Assembly (NCBI GenBank): GCA_029974595.1
Contig: JARKRC010000005.1
Span: 1-64,000, forward strand
Source of the DNA: Ereboglobus sp.
GTDB taxonomy: Bacteria > Verrucomicrobiota > Verrucomicrobiia > Opitutales > Opitutaceae
DNA: 64,000 nt
Reading direction: 5' to 3'
The notes under the pieces are model-generated. The model searched no databases. It saw nothing but the letters and a program-made list of their open reading frames with translations, and had not been told where the DNA came from. Within the stretch, counting starts at the first letter, position 1; each line of letters starts with the position of its first letter. Made by a program: the position numbers and the translations under genes. Below are positions 24,456 to 32,827 of the stretch, one piece after another.

Positions 24456-24570
24456 AATTTACGATTTTGGATTTACGATTTACGATTGAATGGATTGTGG
24501 TTTTTTGAGTTTCGATTTCCGTTTCGCGTGGAAGCGCGCATTCGCAAATCGCAATTCGTAAATCGTAATT
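24456..24570 (-). repeat. Intercistronic long inverted repeat G (rpsC-rplP)
   Basis: Arms with ATTTACG/CGTAAAT words at 24456-24492 and 24539-24570, with one internal slippage of a word. The centre carries CGCGTGGAAGCGCGCATTCG, close to the cores of B, H and I. It starts 7 bases after the rpsC stop and ends 6 bases before the rplP start. Confidence 0.88.
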
Positions 24571-24577
24571 CAGGTTT

Positions 24578-25213
24578 TTAGTTGGTTGCTTCGGTGTCTT
24601 TTTTGCAGATCCAGCACTTGACGCCGATCTTGCCATAGACGGTGAGGGCTTCGGCGAAGCCGTAGTCGATTTGTTCGCGCATGGTGTGGAGCGGAACGCG
24701 GCCTTTGCGCTGCCATTCGCGGCGGGCGATGTCGGCGCCGCCGAGGCGTCCGGAGCATTGGATACGGATGCCTTCGACGCCGAGGTTCATGGCGATTTCG
24801 ACGGCTTTTTTCATGGCGCGGCGGAAGGCGATGCGGCGTTCGAGCTGGAGGGCGACGGACTCGGCGACGAGTTGCGCGTCGGTTTCGGGTTTCTTGACCT
24901 CGGTGATGTCGAGGAGGATTTCCTTGCCGGTGAGCTTGGCGAGGTCGTCCTTGATTTTGTCGATTTCCTGCCCTTTGCGGCCGATGACGATGCCTGGGCG
25001 GGCGGTGTAGATTTTGACGCGGACGCGGTTCGAGGCGCGTTCAATGAAGATGCGCGGGACGGAAGCTTGCTTGAGTTTCTCCATCAATTTCTCGCGGATG
25101 AGCTGGTCCTCGGCGAGGAGCTTGGCGAAATCTTTCTTGTTCGCATACCAGCGGGACTGCCAGTTGCGGTGAACGGCGAGGCGGAAGCCGACGGGATTGG
25201 TTTTTTGGCCCAT
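24578..25213 (-). CDS. rpsC: 30S ribosomal protein S3
   Basis: 211 residues: [20 protein letters not shown], the KH domain with [20 protein letters not shown], and the C-terminal signature [21 protein letters not shown]3 guards the mRNA entry channel and has helicase activity. Slightly shorter at the C-terminus than E. coli S3 (233). 21 bases after rplV. Confidence 0.98.
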   Translation of the reverse strand: MGQKTNPVGFRLAVHRNWQSRWYANKKDFAKLLAEDQLIREKLMEKLKQASVPRIFIERASNRVRVKIYTARPGIVIGRKGQEIDKIKDDLAKLTGKEILLDITEVKKPETDAQLVAESVALQLERRIAFRRAMKKAVEIAMNLGVEGIRIQCSGRLGGADIARREWQRKGRVPLHTMREQIDYGFAEALTVYGKIGVKCWICKKDTEATN

Positions 25214-25234
25214 GGTGGTTGGTATGTCGGGAAA

Positions 25235-25576
25235 TTAGTTGTTGTTGCCGTCGGTGAGGACGATGCGGATGTGGGACATCTTCTTGCGGCGGGGCGCGGC
25301 GGAACCGCGGGCGGCTGCCTTGAAGCGCTTGAGCACAGGGCCGTTTTCAATAACAGCGAGTTTCACCGTGAGGTTGTCGGCGGCGAGGTTGTGGTTGTTC
25401 TCGGCGTTCGCGACGGCGGAGTTGAGGGTCTTGGCGATGAGGCGCGCGGATTTGCGCGTGATGACGCTCAAGAGATTGCGCGCATCGGCGACCGTGCGGC
25501 CTTGGATGGTGCGCGAGACTTCGCGCATCTTTTTCGGCGACATGCGCGCGTAGCGTGTGAGGGCTTGGACTTCCAT
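25235..25576 (-). CDS. rplV: 50S ribosomal protein L22
   Basis: 113 residues from the ATG of MEVQALTRYARMSPKKMREV. A longer reading from 25750 runs through the inverted repeat and is not plausible. It has the tunnel-lining hairpin region (VLKRFKAAARGSAAPRRKKM) and the end SHIRIVLTDG. Mutations in this hairpin give macrolide resistance in other bacteria. Confidence 0.96.
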   Translation of the reverse strand: MEVQALTRYARMSPKKMREVSRTIQGRTVADARNLLSVITRKSARLIAKTLNSAVANAENNHNLAADNLTVKLAVIENGPVLKRFKAAARGSAAPRRKKMSHIRIVLTDGNNN

Positions 25577-25674
25577 GTTTTTATGAAGGATTCCGCGGTT
25601 GAGGCGGCGATAGCAGGACGAATGTCCCCTACCCTTTTGGTTTTGTTGTTGTTCGAGAGAGTGGTTTGTTTTGG

Positions 25675-25768
25675 ATTTTCGATTTTCGATTGGGAGCTTC
25701 CGCTCCGTTTCGATTTCCGTGGCGCGCGGCAGCGCGCAATCGAAAATCAAGAATCGAAAATCGAAAAT
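25675..25768 (-). repeat. Intercistronic long inverted repeat H (rpsS-rplV)
   Basis: ATTTTCGATTTTCGATT (25675-25691) pairs exactly with the end of 25738-25768, which carries one extra word. The centre reads GGGAGCTTCCGCTCC and later GCGCGCGGCAGCGCGC, almost the same as in element B. It starts 2 bases after the rpsS stop, but here about 100 further bases precede rplV. Confidence 0.9.
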
Positions 25769-25770
25769 GA

Positions 25771-26046
25771 TTAGATTTCCTTGCGGGTCATGCCGCCGTG
25801 GGCCTTGAAGACGCGGGTGAGCGCGAATTCGCCGAGCTTGTGGCCGACCATGTTTTCGGTGACGTGCACGGAGACAAAGGCCTTGCCGTTGTGAACATTG
25901 AAGGTGAAACCGACGAAGTCGGGCGTGATGGTCGAGCGACGCGACCAGGTTTGAATGGGCTTCTTCGAGTTGGCCTTGGCGGCCTTCTCGATTTTTTCCA
26001 TCAGGTGGTAATCGACGTAGAAGCCTTTTTTGATTGAACGTGCCAT
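25771..26046 (-). CDS. rpsS: 30S ribosomal protein S19
   Basis: 91 residues. [40 protein letters not shown] and [16 protein letters not shown] form the usual S19 pattern. It sits in the head of the 30S subunit with S13. 37 bases after rplB. Confidence 0.98.
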   Translation of the reverse strand: MARSIKKGFYVDYHLMEKIEKAAKANSKKPIQTWSRRSTITPDFVGFTFNVHNGKAFVSVHVTENMVGHKLGEFALTRVFKAHGGMTRKEI

Positions 26047-26083
26047 GGTGGGTGGTCTTTAGCGTGGTTAAAGTTTGTGCTGC

Positions 26084-26950
26084 TTACTTCTTGCCGCGCG
26101 GCGGACGGCCGTTGTGGCGGGTGATGATGAGGCTGTTGGAGGGCTTCGCGCGCTTGCGGGTCGGGAAGCCTTTGGCGAGCTGGCCCCAAGGCGAGACGAG
26201 GTGCTGGCGTCCGCCGCCGCCCTTGGACTTGCCCTGGCCGCCGCCGTTGGGGTGATCGACAGGGTTCATGGCCATGCCGCGCACGCGGGGGCGTTTGCCG
26301 AGCCAGCGATTGCGGCCGGCTTTGCCGAGCGAGACGTTCTGGTGTTCCGCGTTGCCGATGACGCCGATGGTGGCGCGGCAGTTGGCGTTCACGCGGCGGA
26401 GTTCGCCGGAGGGAAGCTTGAGCGTGGCCTGGCCGTTTTCGACGGCGACGAGCTCGACGGATGTGCCGGCGGTGCGGCCCATCTGCGCGCCGCGTCCGGG
26501 GAGGAGTTCGACGCAGTTGATCTGCGTGGCGGGCGGGATGATTTCCAGGGGGAAGTTGTTGCCGACAACGAAGTCGTTGTTCGTGGCTTTCTTCGAGGTG
26601 AAGATGGTGGCGCCTACTTCGAGGCCTTCGGGCGCGAGGATGTAGCGCTTTTCGCCGTTGGCGTAAACGACGAGGGCGATGCGCGCGGTGCGGTTGGGAT
26701 CGTATTCGATCGCGGCAACCGTGGCGGGCACATCCATGATGTCGCGGCGGAAATCGATGACGCGGTAGAGGCGTTTGTGCCCGCCGCCACGACGGCGCGA
26801 GGTGACGCGGCCATTGTTGTTGCGTCCGCCGCTTTTGCCGTGCGACTCGGTGAGGGCGCGCTCAGGGCGTTTCTTGGCGAGGCCGGGCGTCACGTTCAGC
26901 TGGGTGAAACGTGTCGAGGCGGTCAAGGGTCTGAAAGATTTGATAGGCAT
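26084..26950 (-). CDS. rplB: 50S ribosomal protein L2
   Basis: 288 residues. The RNA-binding domain has SHGKSGGRNNNGRVTSRRRG and YRVIDFRRD; the C-terminal domain has the peptidyl-transferase-near signature RGMAMNPVDHPNGGGQGKSK. Standard for L2 (about 275). Separated from rplW by long inverted repeat I. Confidence 0.98.
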   Translation of the reverse strand: MPIKSFRPLTASTRFTQLNVTPGLAKKRPERALTESHGKSGGRNNNGRVTSRRRGGGHKRLYRVIDFRRDIMDVPATVAAIEYDPNRTARIALVVYANGEKRYILAPEGLEVGATIFTSKKATNNDFVVGNNFPLEIIPPATQINCVELLPGRGAQMGRTAGTSVELVAVENGQATLKLPSGELRRVNANCRATIGVIGNAEHQNVSLGKAGRNRWLGKRPRVRGMAMNPVDHPNGGGQGKSKGGGGRQHLVSPWGQLAKGFPTRKRAKPSNSLIITRHNGRPPRGKK

Positions 26951-26962
26951 GATGGTGTGTGG

Positions 26963-27077
26963 ATTTACGATTTAAGATTTACGATTTACGATTGAATGAG
27001 CAGGCAATTTTCCATTTTCCGATTTTCGTTCCGCGCGGGAGCGCGCATTCGTAAATCGTAATTCGTAAATCGTAATT
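26963..27077 (-). repeat. Intercistronic long inverted repeat I (rplW-rplB)
   Basis: The arm 26963-26998 (ATTTACGATTTAAGATTTAC and on, ending GAATG) pairs with 27046-27077 (CATTCGTAAATCGTAATTCG and on). The core is CCGCGCGGGAGCGCGCATTCG less its first base, as in G. It starts 3 bases after the rplW stop and ends 12 bases before the rplB start. Confidence 0.9.
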
Positions 27078-27080
27078 TCC

Positions 27081-27362
27081 TTAGACGAGTTCGATCTTGT
27101 CGCCTTTCTTGAGGGTCACGATGGCCTTCTTGTAGGCGGAGGTCATCGAGGGGCGGCCTTGGCGGCTGCGTTTGTTTTTGCCGTCGATGTTCATGATGTT
27201 CACGCGGGTGACGGTGACTTTGAACGCTTTCTCAACGGCTTCGGCGACTTGATGCTTGTTGGCCTCGGAATGGACTTCGAAGGTGTACTGGCCGTAGTCC
27301 GACGAGAGTTTGTTGGATTTCTCGGTGAGGAGAACTTGTTTGAGGACGTGCGTCGTGTTCAT
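27081..27362 (-). CDS. rplW: 50S ribosomal protein L23
   Basis: 93 residues. VLKQVLLTEKSNKLSSDYGQ, YTFEVHSEANKHQVAEAVEK and the loop NIMNIDGKNKRSRQGRPSMT are typical. L23 is the docking site for trigger factor and SRP at the tunnel exit. Three bases separate it from rplD. Confidence 0.97.
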   Translation of the reverse strand: MNTTHVLKQVLLTEKSNKLSSDYGQYTFEVHSEANKHQVAEAVEKAFKVTVTRVNIMNIDGKNKRSRQGRPSMTSAYKKAIVTLKKGDKIELV

Positions 27363-27365
27363 GGC

Positions 27366-27995
27366 TTATTCTCCTTTGGTGCGGGCGATGATTTTCTCGA
27401 GGGCCGCGGTGGAGACGATGATCTTCTTGTATTGCGCGAGATCGAGGGTGTTGAGTTTCGAGGCTTCCTGCATTTCGACGCAGCAGAGGTTGCGCGTGGC
27501 GCGGGCGGTCTCGAGGGTGAAGGTTTCGTCAACGACGAGCACTTTGCCCTTGGGGGCGATGGCGCGGATGACTTTCTTCATTTCCTTGGTCTTGGCCTTG
27601 GGCGAATCGAACTTTTCGATGACGTCGATTTCGCCGGCGGCGCAACGGTCAAACAGAGCGCGGCTGAAGGCGAGGGCCTTGACCTTGGAATTGATCTTCT
27701 TGGAGAAGTCGCGGGGGCGCGGACCGAAAACGACGCCGCCACCGGACCAGATGGGAGAGCGTTTTTCGCCGGAGCGGGCGCGGCCTGTGCCTTTTTGCTT
27801 CCAAGGCTTCTTGTTGGAGCCGGCAACTTCGCCGCGGGTCTTGGTGGAGCGGGTGCCCTGGCGGTTGTTGGCGGTGATGGCGACGATCACTTCCTTAACG
27901 GCCTGGAGGCCGCGGTCGCCTTCGAAGGTCGGAATGCCGTCGAAGTCTTTCTCAACGGAGCTGGCGGCGTCGGGTGTGAAAACTTTGAGTTTCAT
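27366..27995 (-). CDS. rplD: 50S ribosomal protein L4
   Basis: 209 residues. The tunnel loop is seen as RQGTRSTKTRGEVAGSNKKP and WKQKGTGRARSGEKRSPIWS; the C-terminal part is globular. In E. coli L4 also represses the S10 operon by binding its leader. 31 bases after rplC. Confidence 0.97.
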   Translation of the reverse strand: MKLKVFTPDAASSVEKDFDGIPTFEGDRGLQAVKEVIVAITANNRQGTRSTKTRGEVAGSNKKPWKQKGTGRARSGEKRSPIWSGGGVVFGPRPRDFSKKINSKVKALAFSRALFDRCAAGEIDVIEKFDSPKAKTKEMKKVIRAIAPKGKVLVVDETFTLETARATRNLCCVEMQEASKLNTLDLAQYKKIIVSTAALEKIIARTKGE

Positions 27996-28026
27996 TGTCT
28001 GAGTTTTCCTTGTGGTGGGTTATGCC

Positions 28027-28680
28027 TTATTTGGCGGCAGCGCGGGGCTGGCCTTTGATGGCGGTGCGGACGATGACGTCGTCTCCGTTCGCGCCGGGAA
28101 TGGCGCCTTTCACGAGGATGAGATTTTTGTCGGCGAGGATTTTCACGACGGTGAGGTTCTGCACGGTGCGGCGAACCTGGCCCATGTGCCCGGGCATGGC
28201 CTGGTTTTTCCAGGAGCGGCCGGGGGTCTGTCTCATGCCGATCGAACCGATGCGGCGGTGGAACATGGAGCCGTGCGCGGCGGGGCCGCCGGCGACGCCG
28301 TGCTTCTTCACGACGCCTTGGAAGCCTTTGCCTTTGGTGATGCCGATCACGTCGATGATCTGGCCTTCCTTGAAGATGTCGACTTTGACGATGTCTCCGA
28401 CTTTGAGTTCGGGAGTTGTGTCGAGGCGGACTTCGCTGAGCACGCGGGGCGTCTCTTCGAGACCGGCCTTTTTCGCGTGAGCGGCTTCGGCTTTAGAGGC
28501 GCTTTTGGCCTTCTTGTTCGTGAAGCCGAGCTGGACGGCGTTGTAACCGTCGGTTTCCGTGGTTTTGACTTGGACTACCGGGCAGGGGCCGGCTTCCACG
28601 ACGGTGACGGGGACCAGGACGTTTTGGGCGTCATAGACCTGCGTCATTCCGAGTTTTTTGCCTAGGAGCGTAGTGATCAT
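28027..28680 (-). CDS. rplC: 50S ribosomal protein L3
   Basis: 217 residues. MITTLLGKKLGMTQVYDAQN at the start and the signature MPGHMGQVRRTVQNLTVVKI. The methylated-Gln region near the peptidyl transferase centre (KKHGVAGGPAAHGSMFHRRI) is present. Preceded by an unusually long 206-base spacer after rpsJ. Confidence 0.98.
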   Translation of the reverse strand: MITTLLGKKLGMTQVYDAQNVLVPVTVVEAGPCPVVQVKTTETDGYNAVQLGFTNKKAKSASKAEAAHAKKAGLEETPRVLSEVRLDTTPELKVGDIVKVDIFKEGQIIDVIGITKGKGFQGVVKKHGVAGGPAAHGSMFHRRIGSIGMRQTPGRSWKNQAMPGHMGQVRRTVQNLTVVKILADKNLILVKGAIPGANGDDVIVRTAIKGQPRAAAK

Positions 28681-28834
28681 GGGCTAAGTGGTAGGTGGAT
28701 GGTTTCCGTTTACGACCTACATTAGTCGAAACCCAGCGGTGCGTTTTCGCCGTGAGGCGGCCCGCACATGGGCAACTGCTATGTATGTTGTGAAAAGGTT
28801 TCTGGTTGGTTGTGAAATTGGTTTTTGACAGTGA

Positions 28835-28861
28835 AGGGCGCACGTTTGCGGCGCGCGCCCT
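28835..28861 (-). promoter_or_regulatory. Hairpin in the rpsJ-rplC spacer
   Basis: AGGGCGC and GCGCCCT pair around a 13-base G+C-rich loop, 25 bases downstream of the rpsJ stop on the minus strand, with no following T-run. The 206-base spacer is much longer than the usual rpsJ-rplC gap, so a leader with its own promoter or an attenuator for rplC onward is possible. No clear promoter was identified. Confidence 0.35.
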
Positions 28862-28886
28862 GCGTTTGGAAAAGAGTTCGAAAAAC

Positions 28887-29195
28887 TCAGACCGTGATGG
28901 TGATGTCAACACCAGAAGGGAGATTGAGCTTTTTTAGCTCATCAACCGTCTGGGCGGTCGGTTCGATGATGTCGATGAGGCGCTTGTGGGTGCGCGACTC
29001 AAACTGTTCCATCGATTTTTTATCGACGTGCGGCGAGCGGTTCACGGAGAGTTTTTCGATGCGGGTGGGCAGCGGAATGGGGCCGGAAACACGGGCGCCG
29101 GAGCGTTTGGCGGTCTCGACGATTTCGAGGGCGGACTGGTCGATTACACGGTAATCGAAGCCCTTGAGTTTGATGCGAATGCGTTGGCCTTTCAT
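28887..29195 (-). CDS. rpsJ: 30S ribosomal protein S10
   Basis: 102 residues. [40 protein letters not shown] and [20 protein letters not shown] are standard S10/NusE; the protein also takes part in antitermination. tuf, which often precedes rpsJ, is missing: fusA ends only 38 bases upstream. Confidence 0.98.
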   Translation of the reverse strand: MKGQRIRIKLKGFDYRVIDQSALEIVETAKRSGARVSGPIPLPTRIEKLSVNRSPHVDKKSMEQFESRTHKRLIDIIEPTAQTVDELKKLNLPSGVDITITV

Positions 29196-29233
29196 GGCGT
29201 ATTATAAAGAACGGTGTTGCGTGGGAGGGAGGA

Positions 29234-31438
29234 TTAGGAACGGGCGGGCGCTTTCGAGGAGGTCTCGACGATCTTCTGAAGGAGCGAGTTGGGAACTTGC
29301 TCGAAGTGCGAGGGCGTGATCGAGGCGCTGGCGCGGCCTTTGGAGAGCGAGCGGATGTCGGTGACGTAGCCGAAGAGGTTTTCGAGGGGGACGTTCGCGG
29401 CAATGATAGCGGCGCCGTTCTTGTTCTCGATGCCTTGGATGGTGCCGCGGCGGCGGTTGATGTCGCCCATGAGGTCGCCTTGATACTCGTCGGGGGTCGT
29501 GACTTCGACGCCCATGATGGGTTCGAGGAGGATCGGGCTGGCTTTCTTCATGGCTTCCTTGAAGCCGAAGATGCCGGCCATCTTGAAGGCGAGTTCCGAG
29601 GAGTCGACTTCGTGGAAGGAGCCGTCAACAATGCGAGCCTTGACGTCCACAACCGGATAACCGGCGACGACGCCGTTGTTGCAGGCTTCAAGGATGCCGT
29701 CGGTCGTGGGCCTGATGAATTCCTTCGGGATGACGCCGCCAACGATTTCGTTGATGACTTCGATGCCCTTGCCTTTTTCATTGGGCTCGATCTTGACGAC
29801 ACAGTGGCCGTACTGGCCCTTGCCGCCGGATTGGCGGATGAATTTGCCCTCGCCTTCAGCATTCGCGAGGATGGTTTCACGGTAGGCGATCTGCGGTTTG
29901 CCGACGATTGCCTCGACCTTGAACTCGCGCTTCATGCGATCGACGATAATGTCGAGGTGAAGCTCGCCCATGCCGGAAAGGATGGTCTGGCCGGTGTCCT
30001 GGTCGGTCTTGACTTTGAGGGTCGGGTCTTCCGCGACGAGGCGCTGGAGGGCGATGGACATTTTTTCCTGGTCGCCCTTCGAATTCGGCTCGACGGACAT
30101 CGAGATGACGGGTTCGGGGAATGAAGGCGGTTCGAGGCGCACGTCGAGGTTTTCGTCGCAAAGGGTGTCACCCGTGATAACATCCTTCACACCGACGATG
30201 GCGCAGATGTCGCCGGAATAGGCGACATCGATTTCTTCGCGATCCATGGCGCGCATGAGCACGAGGCGCGAGACGCGTTCGGTGCGGCGGGTGCGCGGAT
30301 TGTAAACCGGCGTGCCTTTGTTGAGCATGCCGGAATAAATGCGGTAGAACACGAGACGGCCCACAAACGGGTCGGTCCAGAGCTTGAACGCGAGGCCGGC
30401 GAGCTTGGTGTTGTCGGAAATGGGAACTTCAACTTCCTTGCCATCGGAATCGACGCCGCGAATCGCGGGCACTTCCATCGGATTGGGCAGGTAGTTGACG
30501 ACGCAGTCGAGGAGGCGCTGGATGCCTTTTTTCTTGAAGGCCGAGCCGGGGACGGCGCCGAAGAACTTCATCGAAATCGTGGCCTTGCGGACGGCGAGCA
30601 TGAATTCTTCGGTGGTGATTTCCTCGCCGCCGAGATATTTTTCCGCGATGACGTCGTCGAAATCGGACACGGCTTCAATGAGGTTGTCGCGCCATTTCTT
30701 GGCGTCTTCCTTCATATTGTCCGGGATTTCGCGGATGTCGGGCTTTATGCCGAGCGGATCATCCTTGGTGGGTTCGGTAAAGTAGTAGGCGACGTTCTGG
30801 ACGAGATCCACGAGGCCTTCGAAGCCGTCCTCCTTGCCGATGGGGAGGAAGAGCGGGTGGGCGTTGGCCTTGAGCTTTTCGCGCATTTCGCGGACGGCCC
30901 GGTAAAAATCGGCGCCGGTGCGGTCCATCTTGTTGACGAACGCGACGCGGGGAACGTGGTATTTGTTGGCCTGGCGCCAGACGGTTTCAGACTGGGGCTG
31001 CACGCCGGCGACGGCGCAGAACACGGCGATGGCGCCATCGAGCACGCGCATGGAACGCTCGACTTCGGCGGTGAAGTCAACGTGCCCCGGAGTGTCGATG
31101 ATGTTGATGCGTTGCTTGATGCTATGCCAGGGACCCCAAGAGGCGAGCCACGCGCAGGAAATGGCGGAGGCGGTGATGGTGATGCCGCGCTCGCGCTCCT
31201 GTTCCATCCAGTCGGTGACGGCGGTGCCTTCGTGCACTTCGCCCATCTTGTGAATGGAGCCGGAGTAGAAAAGGATGCGCTCGGAAGTGGTGGTCTTGCC
31301 GGCGTCGATGTGCGCGGCGATTCCGATGTTGCGCGTCCATTCGAGCGGGAAGGGACGGTTCTTGGAGTTCTCCGACGAGATCTTAGACTTGTCGGTGACG
31401 ATGGTCAGTTTGGAGACGTCAAATTCGGTGGCGGACAT
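29234..31438 (-). CDS. fusA: Translation elongation factor G
   Basis: 734 residues. An N-terminal extension of about 33 residues precedes the GTPase domain. The G1 motif is [10 protein letters not shown], then G2 near [10 protein letters not shown]3 DTPGHVDF and G4 NKMDR. Domains II to V follow, with [18 protein letters not shown] and the domain IV loop [12 protein letters not shown] drives translocation and ribosome recycling. It follows rpsG as in a str operon. Confidence 0.97.
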   Translation of the reverse strand: MSATEFDVSKLTIVTDKSKISSENSKNRPFPLEWTRNIGIAAHIDAGKTTTSERILFYSGSIHKMGEVHEGTAVTDWMEQERERGITITASAISCAWLASWGPWHSIKQRINIIDTPGHVDFTAEVERSMRVLDGAIAVFCAVAGVQPQSETVWRQANKYHVPRVAFVNKMDRTGADFYRAVREMREKLKANAHPLFLPIGKEDGFEGLVDLVQNVAYYFTEPTKDDPLGIKPDIREIPDNMKEDAKKWRDNLIEAVSDFDDVIAEKYLGGEEITTEEFMLAVRKATISMKFFGAVPGSAFKKKGIQRLLDCVVNYLPNPMEVPAIRGVDSDGKEVEVPISDNTKLAGLAFKLWTDPFVGRLVFYRIYSGMLNKGTPVYNPRTRRTERVSRLVLMRAMDREEIDVAYSGDICAIVGVKDVITGDTLCDENLDVRLEPPSFPEPVISMSVEPNSKGDQEKMSIALQRLVAEDPTLKVKTDQDTGQTILSGMGELHLDIIVDRMKREFKVEAIVGKPQIAYRETILANAEGEGKFIRQSGGKGQYGHCVVKIEPNEKGKGIEVINEIVGGVIPKEFIRPTTDGILEACNNGVVAGYPVVDVKARIVDGSFHEVDSSELAFKMAGIFGFKEAMKKASPILLEPIMGVEVTTPDEYQGDLMGDINRRRGTIQGIENKNGAAIIAANVPLENLFGYVTDIRSLSKGRASASITPSHFEQVPNSLLQKIVETSSKAPARS

Positions 31439-31512
31439 GTGATGCGGGCGCGGTGCGTGGGCGGATGCGACGGTTAACGGTGGATACGGCGGGCGCGATT
31501 ATTGCGTGGCAA

Positions 31513-31986
31513 TCACCAGCGCAGGTGGGCGAAGGCACGGTTGGCTTGGGCCATCTTGTGCGTATCTTCCTTCTTTTTGACGACGCTGCCGGTGTTGTTA
31601 TAGGCGTCAACAATCTCGGCGGCGAGGGCATCCTTCATGGGAGTGCCTTTGCGGGCTTTGGCCGCATCGGTGATCCAGCGGAGCGCAAGGCTCTCCTGGC
31701 GTTCATAGGAAATCTCAACGGGAACCTGATAAGTGGCGCCACCGACGCGGCGGCTCTTCACTTCAAGGCGGGGACGGGCGTTCTCGAGCGCGCCGATCAG
31801 AAGGTCAACAGGGTCGCCCTTTTCGAGCTTGGCGGAAACCTTTTCGAAAGCTCCGTAAACAATGCGTTGGGCGAGGTTCTTCTTGCCGCTCTTCATGATG
31901 ACGTTGACCAAATGGGCAACGAGAGGGCTGTTGTAGCGCGCATCGGGAACGGTTGTGCGCTTTGTGGCTCTGTGACGGCGTGACAT
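31513..31986 (-). CDS. rpsG: 30S ribosomal protein S7
   Basis: 157 residues. [60 protein letters not shown] and [20 protein letters not shown] are all typical. It binds the 3' major domain of 16S rRNA; in E. coli it represses the str operon. Confidence 0.98.
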   Translation of the reverse strand: MSRRHRATKRTTVPDARYNSPLVAHLVNVIMKSGKKNLAQRIVYGAFEKVSAKLEKGDPVDLLIGALENARPRLEVKSRRVGGATYQVPVEISYERQESLALRWITDAAKARKGTPMKDALAAEIVDAYNNTGSVVKKKEDTHKMAQANRAFAHLRW

Positions 31987-32037
31987 GATTTAGGAAAGAA
32001 CTGGTTAAGGTTGGAATTGCTCGGGATTATCTGCGGC

Positions 32038-32418
32038 TTATTTGCCGGCCTTCGGGCGTTTGACACCGTATTTGGAACGGCTGCGACGGCGCTTTTCGAC
32101 ACCGGTCGCGTCGAGCGTGCCCCGCACGATGTGGTAGCGCACGCCGGGGAGGTCCTTCACGCGGCCGCCGCGCACGAGCACGATGGAGTGCTCTTGGAGG
32201 TTGTGGCCTTCGTCGGGGATGTAGGAGATGACTTCGTTGCCGTTGGTCAGGCGCACCTTGGCCACTTTGCGGATGGCGGAATTGGGCTTCTTGGGAGTGC
32301 GGGTCATGACTTGCACGCAAACGCCGCGGCGGAACGGATCGCCGGAGAGTGCGGGAGATTTGGACTTCGTGCGGATGGTGCGGCGTCCTTTGCGAACAAG
32401 CTGGTTGATGGTTGGCAT
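32038..32418 (-). CDS. rpsL: 30S ribosomal protein S12
   Basis: 126 residues. [60 protein letters not shown] and [20 protein letters not shown]. Lys is found at both classical streptomycin positions (KPNSA and KDLPG), which predicts sensitivity as far as S12 is concerned. It is the first gene of the cluster, so the main promoter should lie in the 409-base gap upstream. Confidence 0.98.
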   Translation of the reverse strand: MPTINQLVRKGRRTIRTKSKSPALSGDPFRRGVCVQVMTRTPKKPNSAIRKVAKVRLTNGNEVISYIPDEGHNLQEHSIVLVRGGRVKDLPGVRYHIVRGTLDATGVEKRRRSRSKYGVKRPKAGK

Positions 32419-32827
32419 GGCGAAAAAATTGAAAACTGGTGGTCGGAATTAGAGGAAAAGGGGGCAGACGCTACCCTTCTTGTTCAGGTGGGCAAGGATT
32501 TTTTGCGAAAAAATGCTTGCCCGAAGAATCGCGGGCCGGAGAAGCCCGGAGAAACTTCGATATCACGATGGTCGCGCCGCCAACCAGCTACAGTCCTTCG
32601 GCGCAGAAAAGTGAGTGCGAAAATGGTGAGCCGGGGAAAAGAGCGACGAGGCGTGTGGCGGGCAAGCAGAAAAATGGAAACCTCCTCGCAATGCCTCCGC
32701 AGCCAGCGCATCGCCTCATGCGCGCGACGGCGCGCAACGCGTTTTTGCGAGCAAGCGCCTGCATCCCAAATGCGAAGCCCCATCGGCCCTTGCCCTTCAA
32801 CCCGGTGGCTGTGCAATGGAGCCGCCT
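32419..32827 (-). promoter_or_regulatory. Gap upstream of rpsL, leader and promoter region of the ribosomal cluster
   Basis: 409 bases between rpsL and the pseudo-protease stop without a convincing gene. On the minus strand TTGCCC and TAGCGT, about 16 bases apart and some 60 bases before the rpsL ATG, are a weak candidate promoter. TTGCCC is part of a 33-base palindrome. The rest up to 32827 shows nothing recognisable. Confidence 0.35.
32490..32522. repeat. 33-bp palindrome ahead of rpsL
   Basis: GGGCAAG-ATTTTTT arms mirror AAAAAAT-CTTGCCC with one G-G mismatch and a 3-base centre. It lies about 72 bases upstream of the rpsL start codon and may be an operator, a leader hairpin, or a weak terminator of the kind that gates r-protein operons. 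Confidence 0.8.

Noticed and set aside
25577-25750. Longer rplV start at 25750
   Set aside because: The extra 58 codons run through inverted repeat H, and the L22 domain starts at the ATG at 25576.
28740-28835. Promoter for rplC in the long spacer
   Set aside because: No -35/-10 pair with acceptable spacing was found on the minus strand; a TTGACA at 28825 is on the plus strand, facing away from the gene.
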